Shown in pieces: positions 1-3,917 of a DNA stretch of 5,453 bases. Within the stretch, counting starts at the first letter, position 1; each line of letters opens with the position of its first letter. A model generated the notes under the pieces. The model was not told the DNA's origin and did no database searches. It was given only the letters and a program-made list of their open reading frames with translations. A program made the position numbers and the translations under genes. This stretch comes from Oscillospiraceae bacterium (GTDB lineage: Bacteria; Bacillota; Clostridia; Oscillospirales; Oscillospiraceae): contig JAGAMQ010000063.1 in NCBI GenBank assembly GCA_017624645.1, positions 1 through 5,453 of the forward strand. Reading direction: 5' to 3'.

Positions 1-487
1 GGGTAAAAAGTGTGCTTAATTTTCCGTAGACACCTTGGGTCAAATAAAACTCAAAGGCCATTTGATCCACCAAAGCATAGTCCAGCAGACCGCCGCTGAC
101 CCGTGCCATAAGCTTCAAAGAGGCAGAGTAGTTGTCCTCACCGTTGGTGGGGTCCGCAAGATCGGCAAAATTGGCGTAATCCATTTCCACCAGCTGCGTG
201 CCTTCCTCACCGCCTATTTTTTCAAAATAGTCCTCGGTAAGATAGTTATACCCCTCCTGGGTAATGGTGATATTGACCATCATGCCCCGAAGCAGGACCT
301 CCTTGGTGCTGTTAAGGAAGCTGGTAACCGTCATAACCACCAGCACCACTATAAGGGCAGCAATCAACAGATACTCTTTGTAGTAGGTCCAAAGATGATC
401 CACCTTCTGCCCAAAGGACATGGGCTTCATGTCCTCCAAAAGCTCCCGAAAAGTGGGAATCACACTTCTTTCTTTTTTCTTCTTCAT
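1..487 (-). CDS. Single-pass membrane protein of unknown function, N-terminal 162 residues (partial)
   Basis: The frame opens at ATG 487 on the minus strand and runs off the left edge with no stop, giving 162 residues. An AGAGGG ribosome binding site lies 9 nt before the ATG. The N-terminus is cytoplasmic in character (MKKKKERS), followed by a polar stretch with FGQKVDHLWTYYKEY at residues 25-39, then one hydrophobic segment at about 40-58, then a soluble region rich in acidic and aromatic residues (to residue 162), presumably outside the membrane. A short F-x-x-K-x-x-x-x-W-x-YYK stretch just before a single membrane helix is something I remember from uncharacterised Clostridia membrane proteins; that is recollection, not a search. 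The gene is divergent from the AraC-type regulator, and a pair of putative operator half-sites at 520-562 points toward it, so it is a likely regulon member. No function can be assigned. Confidence 0.8.
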   Translation of the reverse strand, partial: MKKKKERSVIPTFRELLEDMKPMSFGQKVDHLWTYYKEYLLIAALIVVLVVMTVTSFLNSTKEVLLRGMMVNITITQEGYNYLTEDYFEKIGGEEGTQLVEMDYANFADLADPTNGEDNYSASLKLMARVSGGLLDYALVDQMAFEFYLTQGVYGKLSTLFT

Positions 488-508
488 AGTTTACATCCCT
501 CTATACAA

Positions 509-537
509 TTGACAAATAAGACAAAATCGTTTATAAT
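509..537 (+). promoter_or_regulatory. Consensus sigma-A promoter of the AraC-family gene
   Basis: TTGACA at 509-514 and TATAAT at 532-537 match the housekeeping consensus at all twelve positions and are separated by 17 bp. Transcription should start near 544, giving a short leader before the ATG at 579. One putative operator half-site (520-531) fills the spacer and a second (551-562) sits just after the likely start, so bound regulator should block this promoter. Confidence 0.88.
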
Positions 538-562
538 ATTGCCAGAAACAAACCAATTCGTT
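520..562 (-). promoter_or_regulatory. Putative AraC-type operator, direct-repeat pair with 31-bp period
   Basis: Read on the minus strand, AACGAATTGGTT (562-551) and AACGATTTTGTC (531-520) are direct repeats offset by 31 bp, close to three helical turns. The same motif with the same offset recurs on the plus strand at 2398-2440. The pair covers the -10 region and spacer of the AraC-gene promoter and is oriented toward the minus-strand gene that starts at 487. Autorepression plus control of the divergent gene is inferred from this position. The upstream half-site is the weakest of the four (9 of 12 matches to its partner). Confidence 0.55.
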
Positions 563-564
563 AC

Positions 565-570
565 AGGAGG
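565..570 (+). promoter_or_regulatory. Ribosome binding site that decides the AraC-family start
   Basis: AGGAGG at 565-570 lies 8 nt before the ATG at 579. A longer frame could begin at GTG 570, but that codon overlaps the ribosome binding site itself, so ATG 579 is preferred. Confidence 0.85.
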
Positions 571-578
571 TGTGCGAT

Positions 579-1412
579 ATGTCCATGCCCGGTATTTATA
601 GTTGCTATGGCGGAACTTTTCGGTACGTTTTGTTCAACGGCATGATTCCGTACCCCTATACCATGCATGAGCACTTTGAGCTATTCCGGGTCCGCAAAGG
701 CAGCCTCACTGTTTCCATCGACGATGTTCTTGTGACCCTCAAGGAGGGAGATGTATCTCTCACCGCCCCCTTTGTGTTCCATAAAAGCGACCAGTCTCCG
801 GATTCCATCGTGGAAATGATGAGCATTGCCCCCCACCTTTGCTCGGAGGTAGCACAGCTTTACAGCAAGCAGAAGCCCAAGCTACCCTATATCCGGGAAG
901 CAAACCTTCCGCCATTGGTAAAAAACCTGCTGGACGCCATCCCGGAGATCATTAAGAAGACCGCAGAGAACAGCGGCGACGAAGTCCACGAAACTTACAC
1001 CCTGGGCAGAGAGCAGTGCACCGATATACAGCCATACCTGTCTGTTCTGCTTTTGGAGCTGACCAAAAGCATTGAGCTGGTTCCCTCGGATGGCCATAAC
1101 ATCAATTCCATGCAAAAGGTGCTGAAGTACTGTACCGCCAATTTCACCCAGGACATCACCCGCCATACCGTAGCACAGAACTGTAATGTAAGCCTTGGAA
1201 TGATCTCCCAAACCTTCAACCGTTTAGGGACCACCTTCCGGGACTATATCAACACCCTGCGAATCAACCGGGCGTATCAATTGCTGGTCACCACCCGCAA
1301 GCCCATCACCGAGATCATATACGAATGTGGCTACTCCAATCAGGGAACCTTCAACCGGAATTTCCACGCCCAGTTTGGAAAGTCCCCCCGGGACATCCGC
1401 CATGGCAAATAA
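579..1412 (+). CDS. AraC-family transcriptional regulator with N-terminal cupin sensor domain
   Basis: This 277-residue protein has the usual two-part AraC layout. Residues about 25-75 form a cupin-like ligand-binding barrel: HEHFEL at 30-35, a glycine turn (RKGSLTV), then EGD and a late histidine (FHKS, 67-70). Residues about 178-277 are the DNA-binding domain, with a first helix-turn-helix near 191-212 (ITRHTVAQNCNVSLGMISQTF) and a second near 242-263. The second carries the family signature PITEII-x-ECGYSNQGTFNRNF followed by FGKSPRDIR. Length is normal for the family, and the start is set by AGGAGG 8 nt upstream. The gene has a consensus promoter overlapped by paired repeats that look like AraC-type half-sites, implying autoregulation. 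The same paired repeats occur between the two DUF624 genes, suggesting they are targets. The cupin ligand is unknown; small sugars are common for this architecture, but that is family knowledge only. Confidence 0.95.
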   Translation: MSMPGIYSCYGGTFRYVLFNGMIPYPYTMHEHFELFRVRKGSLTVSIDDVLVTLKEGDVSLTAPFVFHKSDQSPDSIVEMMSIAPHLCSEVAQLYSKQKPKLPYIREANLPPLVKNLLDAIPEIIKKTAENSGDEVHETYTLGREQCTDIQPYLSVLLLELTKSIELVPSDGHNINSMQKVLKYCTANFTQDITRHTVAQNCNVSLGMISQTFNRLGTTFRDYINTLRINRAYQLLVTTRKPITEIIYECGYSNQGTFNRNFHAQFGKSPRDIRHGK

Positions 1413-1424
1413 TATTTTACATAT

Positions 1425-1460
1425 GCTGTCTTGATCTATACTATCAAGGCAGCTTTTTTA
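1425..1460 (+). terminator. Intrinsic terminator of the AraC-family gene, possibly bidirectional
   Basis: An 11-bp stem (1425-1435 pairing with 1443-1453, one G-U) with a 7-nt loop is followed by six T residues. It begins 12 nt after the regulator's stop. It also lies just beyond the stop of the convergent minus-strand DUF624 gene; on that strand the hairpin is followed by an A/T-rich tract, so it may serve both genes. Confidence 0.88.
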
Positions 1461-1469
1461 TAAAAAAAT

Positions 1470-2150
1470 CTATTCCTCTTCTTCGTCTTTGGGAAGAGGT
1501 TGGCTGCCCTCCTCTGCCAGCAGGGTCCCGTTTTCCCGGGCCTCCTGAAGGAAATCCAGCAAACCGTCCTTCAAAAGCATGGTAGAAGCCACCGCGGCAA
1601 GGGTGAAATATACCGCAATAAAGATCATAATGATCTGCACAAAGATGATCATATCCCACAGAAGGGCAATAAGCACCGGTGCCCAGAACAGCATTGCCGC
1701 CACAAACAGCATCAGAGGGTAGCGGAAAAAATTCACCGCGTTACGCAGCCATTGAGCGATACCTGTGGGAATGTACACATTCAAAAACTGCAGGGCCATG
1801 GTAACCATGGTTGCCATGGCAAAAAACAGCCCGCAAATGCCGATGTCCAAAGGATTGCCCCCTTGAATAGCGTTGTTCAGATCCGCAAGGAATACCCAGC
1901 ACAAGGGCAAGCAGATGCACCAGCTGATCAGGCTGCGCCAAAAACGGGTAGTATAGCCGGCCTTAAAGCCCTGGAACCAGCCGTCGCCGCGAATGTTGTA
2001 ACGAACGGAGGTAAGCAGCCCGTTCCACGCAGGTCCAATGGTCACGATGGGAATACAGGCAATGAGGAACATAAGGTTCATAAGGATCGCCGTTCCGGCC
2101 ATGGTGACAACCTTGCCCAGCTTATCCATAAATGTTTCTTTTTCTTTCAC
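1470..2150 (-). CDS. DUF624 (YesL-type) integral membrane protein, paralogue 1
   Basis: A 226-residue polytopic membrane protein from a GTG start at 2150. Residues 32-40 read CIPIVTIGP, the hallmark of the DUF624/YesL family, at the end of the first membrane segment (about 20-42). It is followed by the family's pattern of a charged loop with aromatic residues (GWFQGFKAGYTTRFWRSLISW, 57-77). Further membrane segments are near 72-92, 101-122, 142-164 and 165-189. The C-terminus is a short, strongly acidic cytoplasmic tail (KDEEEE). ATG 2159 is an alternative start adding three residues, but it directly abuts the only ribosome binding site, whereas GTG 2150 lies 9 nt from it. The gene ends in TAG, so TAG acts as a normal stop here. 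The family has no established biochemical role; yesL of Bacillus subtilis lies in a pectin-utilisation cluster. The divergent gene at 2651 encodes a paralogue. Confidence 0.9.
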   Translation of the reverse strand: MKEKETFMDKLGKVVTMAGTAILMNLMFLIACIPIVTIGPAWNGLLTSVRYNIRGDGWFQGFKAGYTTRFWRSLISWCICLPLCWVFLADLNNAIQGGNPLDIGICGLFFAMATMVTMALQFLNVYIPTGIAQWLRNAVNFFRYPLMLFVAAMLFWAPVLIALLWDMIIFVQIIMIFIAVYFTLAAVASTMLLKDGLLDFLQEARENGTLLAEEGSQPLPKDEEEE

Positions 2151-2159
2151 GGAGATCAT

Positions 2160-2165
2160 CCTTTC
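2160..2165 (-). promoter_or_regulatory. Ribosome binding site favouring the GTG start of DUF624 paralogue 1
   Basis: GAAAGG on the minus strand (2165-2160) touches ATG 2159 with no spacing but is 9 nt from GTG 2150. The second spacing is workable and the first is not, so GTG is the likelier start. Confidence 0.6.
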
Positions 2166-2194
2166 GGTAGCTATGGTACAATCATATAGGATAA

Positions 2195-2221
2195 ATTTTA
2201 CAGGATTATGAAGAATATCAA
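2195..2221 (-). promoter_or_regulatory. Possible promoter for DUF624 paralogue 1
   Basis: On the minus strand TTGATA (2221-2216) and TAAAAT (2200-2195) each match the housekeeping consensus at five of six positions, but the 15-bp spacer is short. It lies 45 bp before the start codon. This is the best candidate I see upstream of this gene; confidence is low because of the spacing. Confidence 0.3.
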
Positions 2222-2397
2222 AAAAACGAACCGTGACAGCATTTTTTCAGGGACTTCCCACAGAGCTATCCGGGGTATCCTCCGGTTGTTTCATAAAACG
2301 CCCCTGCTAATATACACCTGGACCAAACCCTCGCCCCGACCGTTATAAGAGATCCTGCACTTATCCTTGATTATAATGAAAATCAGGCTTTTACACA

Positions 2398-2440
2398 AAC
2401 GATTTCGTCAGTTAAATTATATATTTATAACGATATTGTC
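2398..2440 (+). promoter_or_regulatory. Putative AraC-type operator, direct-repeat pair with 31-bp period
   Basis: AACGATTTCGTC (2398-2409) and AACGATATTGTC (2429-2440) are direct repeats differing at two of twelve positions and offset by exactly 31 bp. The 19 bp between them are almost pure A/T. The motif, its direction relative to a downstream membrane-protein gene and its period all match the pair at 520-562. I infer binding by the AraC-family protein encoded at 579-1412. The pair lies about 155 bp before the -35 of the plus-strand DUF624 gene, which is far for direct activation, so looping, a nearer unseen promoter, or control of the minus-strand gene are all open. Confidence 0.55.
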
Positions 2441-2594
2441 TACATTCAGAAAGTGTGCAAAATATACCGGCGCAATGGGACGATTAGGGGATTTCCCCAC
2501 CTTTCCCTTTCATGCTCTGTGACGAGGGGGGATCCACCGTTTACCTCACAAAAAATCTCCTGCATGACAAAAGCGCACAAAATCCAATTTATTC

Positions 2595-2623
2595 TTGCAT
2601 TTTTGGAGAGATTCCTTTAGAAT
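2595..2623 (+). promoter_or_regulatory. Sigma-A promoter of DUF624 paralogue 2
   Basis: TTGCAT (2595-2600), a 17-bp spacer and TAGAAT (2618-2623) form a good housekeeping-type promoter. Start of transcription near 2630 would leave a leader of only about 20 nt, almost all taken up by the ribosome binding site. Confidence 0.65.
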
Positions 2624-2635
2624 ATACCTTATAAC

Positions 2636-2643
2636 AAAGGAGG
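2636..2643 (+). promoter_or_regulatory. Strong ribosome binding site of DUF624 paralogue 2
   Basis: AAAGGAGG lies 7 nt before ATG 2651, an optimal match and spacing that fixes the start codon. Confidence 0.85.
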
Positions 2644-2650
2644 AACCCCC

Positions 2651-3340
2651 ATGAATCTGTTTTCCTACGAATCCAAGCCTATGCAGATCATCATGCAGCT
2701 TGGAGATCTGATCATTCTCAACCTTTTGTACCTACTGTGCTGTATCCCCATCTTCACCATTGGTGCCGCCCAGGCGGGCCTATACAGCGGTGTCAAGGTC
2801 ATGCAGGACCCGGAAGACGACACCTATGTGACCACCGCCTTTTTTAAAGGCTTCCGCAACGGCTTTGGCCGGGTCACCATTGCATGGTGTCTTTTGTTTG
2901 TGGTGGAATTGGTACTGGCAATGGCGGCATATGCCTGCGTGTACTACCAGAAGGTAATGAACGCTGATCTTCCCCTGTGGGCCTCCCTCATTGGTCTTTG
3001 GATCGTTGGAACTCTGCAGGCATTGGTCACAGTGTTCCACAGCCGGTTCAGCTGTACCGCAATGCAGCTGCTGCGCAATGCCTTTTACCTTGCCATTTTT
3101 CACCCCATCCGCAGCCTGGGGGTTACCCTATTTACGTGGCTTCCCCTGCTGTGCCTGCTTCTGTCCCCCGGCATGAGCCTTTTTATGGCACTGACCCCCA
3201 TTTGGTTCGCGATCTACTTCTCCGGCACCTTCGGCTTTAACTACAGCTTTATGAAGAAGCCATTCCAGGTTCTCATCGACGATTTCAACGAAACAAAGGA
3301 AGAAGCAGAAAAGGAGCAGGAAGAGCCTGCCCAAATCTGA
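2651..3340 (+). CDS. DUF624 (YesL-type) integral membrane protein, paralogue 2
   Basis: A 229-residue membrane protein starting at ATG 2651. The DUF624 signature is clear: GDLIILNLLYLLCCIPIFTIG (18-38), then a small-residue stretch (AAQAGLYSGVKV) and a loop ending in AFFKGFRNGFGRVTIAWC (63-80). Membrane segments are near 17-42, 74-98, 108-130, 144-172 and 174-193. The cytoplasmic tail (about 201-229) is highly charged, with alternating E, K and Q residues, as in paralogue 1. The two paralogues share the CIPI-x-TIG core, overall length and topology but are otherwise well diverged, so the duplication is not recent. It is a single-gene transcription unit with its own promoter and a terminator 10 nt after the stop. 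Family function is unknown; links with carbohydrate-uptake loci are known from other Firmicutes. Confidence 0.92.
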   Translation: MNLFSYESKPMQIIMQLGDLIILNLLYLLCCIPIFTIGAAQAGLYSGVKVMQDPEDDTYVTTAFFKGFRNGFGRVTIAWCLLFVVELVLAMAAYACVYYQKVMNADLPLWASLIGLWIVGTLQALVTVFHSRFSCTAMQLLRNAFYLAIFHPIRSLGVTLFTWLPLLCLLLSPGMSLFMALTPIWFAIYFSGTFGFNYSFMKKPFQVLIDDFNETKEEAEKEQEEPAQI

Positions 3341-3350
3341 TCTCTACTCC

Positions 3351-3383
3351 CTCCGGGCAGTCCACCGACTGTCCGGAGTTTTT
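3351..3383 (+). terminator. Intrinsic terminator of DUF624 paralogue 2
   Basis: An 11-bp G/C-rich stem (3351-3361 pairing with 3368-3378, one G-U) with a 6-nt loop is followed by five T residues. The last T residues of the tract are also the first bases of the terminal inverted repeat of the adjacent element at 3382. Confidence 0.88.
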
Positions 3384-3385
3384 GT

Positions 3386-3415
3386 ATAAAGAAGACCACC
3401 GGCCGTGCCGGTGGT
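3386..3415 (-). terminator. Terminator-like hairpin at the left end of the element
   Basis: A perfect 9-bp stem (3395-3403 with 3407-3415) is followed on the minus strand by the T-rich run CTTCTTTAT. It would stop minus-strand transcripts coming through the element before they reach the plus-strand DUF624 gene. Confidence 0.5.
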
Positions 3416-3525
3416 ATGCACAGGCCCCCTTAGGGCCTACAACCTGCCGAGCCTATAAGCTCATCAAATTATTTTTCGCTTGCGTGTTCTGCCCTACCAC
3501 CGCAGATGCGGTTATGCACGCACAA

Positions 3526-3655
3526 AAGGCCCCCTCTGACGAGGGGGCTGGATTTTGCGTAGCAAAAGACTGGGGGCGAGAAATTTTCTCTTCTTGTTTC
3601 TCTCCCTCCGTCTTCGCCTAATGGCGAATCCACCTCCCTCATCAGAGGGAGGCAG
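3526..3655. repeat. Nested inner repeat with inverted hairpin ends
   Basis: The hairpin at 3529-3548 (8-bp stem, loop TGAC) and the one at 3633-3652 (8-bp stem, loop ATCA) are near-copies in inverted orientation: reverse-complemented, the right one reads CCTCCCTCTGATGAGGGAGG against the left GCCCCCTCTGACGAGGGGGC. Between them are smaller dyads (TTTTGC/GCAAAA, GAGAAA/TTTCTC, TTCGCC/GGCGAA). This unit resembles short palindromic repeats I recall from intergenic regions of gut Oscillospiraceae and appears to be inserted within the larger element. Confidence 0.55.
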
Positions 3656-3694
3656 GCCGCTGCGGCGGGACTGGGCATAGCTAAAGCTTTTTGG

Positions 3695-3720
3695 AACCAC
3701 CAGATGTGGTGGTTTTCTTT
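3695..3720 (+). terminator. Terminator-like hairpin at the right end of the element
   Basis: An 8-bp perfect stem (3695-3702 with 3707-3714) and 4-nt loop run directly into TTCTTT on the plus strand. It mirrors the left-end hairpin, so the element terminates outward in both directions. Confidence 0.5.
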
Positions 3721-3731
3721 ATACAATAATT

Positions 3732-3766
3732 GTCCGGGGGACGGAGCTATGCTCCGTCCCCCGGAC
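3732..3766 (-). terminator. Strong hairpin terminator of the large surface-protein gene
   Basis: A perfect 16-bp stem (3732-3747 with 3751-3766) closes on a 3-nt loop and is followed on the minus strand by AATTATT. It starts 22 nt after the TAA at 3789-3791 but 151 nt after the in-frame TAG at 3918-3920, which favours the TAA as the ancestral gene end. The T tract is weak, so it may act by the hairpin mainly. Confidence 0.65.
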
Positions 3767-3788
3767 TTTAGGAAAGGGGAGAAATGTT

Positions 3789-3917
3789 TTACTGAATGGT
3801 CTTTGTGCCGTCGGGGTTTTCAACGATGGTGCCAGCAAAATCGGTGGTAACCAGTTCCTTGCCGCTGGTGTTATTCAGCACATCGATCTTGGGAGCACCG
3901 GTGAGAGTGGAAGTCTG
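3789..3917 (-). other. In-frame 42-codon extension beyond the TAG of the surface-protein gene
   Basis: Immediately after the TAG at 3918-3920 the same frame stays open for 42 codons to TAA (3789-3791). It encodes QTSTLTGAPKIDV followed by LNNTSGKELVTTDFAGTIV and ENPDGTKTIQ. Composition is rich in T, G, D and N and looks like the end of a secreted beta-rich protein; 27 of 42 third positions are G or C. A terminator follows the TAA closely. I read this as the original C-terminus, cut off by a nonsense change or reached by readthrough. No LPXTG-type anchor is present in it. Confidence 0.6.

Larger units (their letters stand above)
2166..2650. other. Divergent intergenic region between the two DUF624 genes
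   Basis: No convincing coding frame or RNA gene is visible. The region holds a weak minus-strand promoter near 2195-2221, a putative operator pair at 2398-2440 with a very A/T-rich centre, a small dyad of GGGGA and TCCCC arms at 2487-2498, and a good plus-strand promoter at 2595-2623. The stretch 2240-2390 shows nothing I can name. At nearly 500 bp it is long for a simple divergent promoter region. Confidence 0.5.
3382..3726. repeat. MITE-like palindromic element with 19-bp terminal inverted repeats
   Basis: The left end TTGTATAAAGAAGACCACC (3382-3400) is repeated inverted at the right end (3726-3708) with one mismatch in 19. Each end continues into a hairpin: 3395-3415 (9-bp stem, 3-nt loop) and 3695-3714 (8-bp stem, 4-nt loop). 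Further internal hairpins are visible at 3422-3438, 3481-3522 (TGCGTG/CACGCA enclosing an inner ACCGCA/TGCGGT stem), 3529-3548, 3553-3567, 3613-3628 and 3633-3652. No plausible protein is encoded. It sits between two convergent genes. I see no target-site duplication, and no transposase is present, so mobility would need outside enzymes. It could alternatively be a structured RNA or a paired-terminator module. Confidence 0.72.

Noticed and set aside
570..578. GTG at 570 as the start of the AraC-family protein
   Set aside because: It overlaps the AGGAGG ribosome binding site; ATG 579 has ideal spacing.
35..601. Plus-strand open frame of 188 codons
   Set aside because: It lies opposite the membrane-protein gene at 1-487, is rich in histidine and glutamine, and has no ribosome binding site; it is a shadow frame.
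1500..2189. Plus-strand open frame of 229 codons
   Set aside because: It is antisense to a clear DUF624 gene and has no membrane or domain character.
2225..2236. AACGAACCGTGA as a fifth operator half-site
   Set aside because: Only the first five bases fit; the GT is out of register with the other four copies and no partner lies 31 bp away.
2372..2377. TATAAT as a plus-strand -10 element
   Set aside because: No acceptable -35 hexamer or extended -10 lies at the right distance, and it precedes the operator pair rather than a gene.
3382..3726. CRISPR array
   Set aside because: The hairpins differ in sequence and spacing and there are no regular spacers; the structure is terminal-inverted-repeat type.
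3469..3726. Small minus-strand or plus-strand proteins within the palindromic element
   Set aside because: The frames cross strong hairpins, lack ribosome binding sites and give low-complexity peptides.
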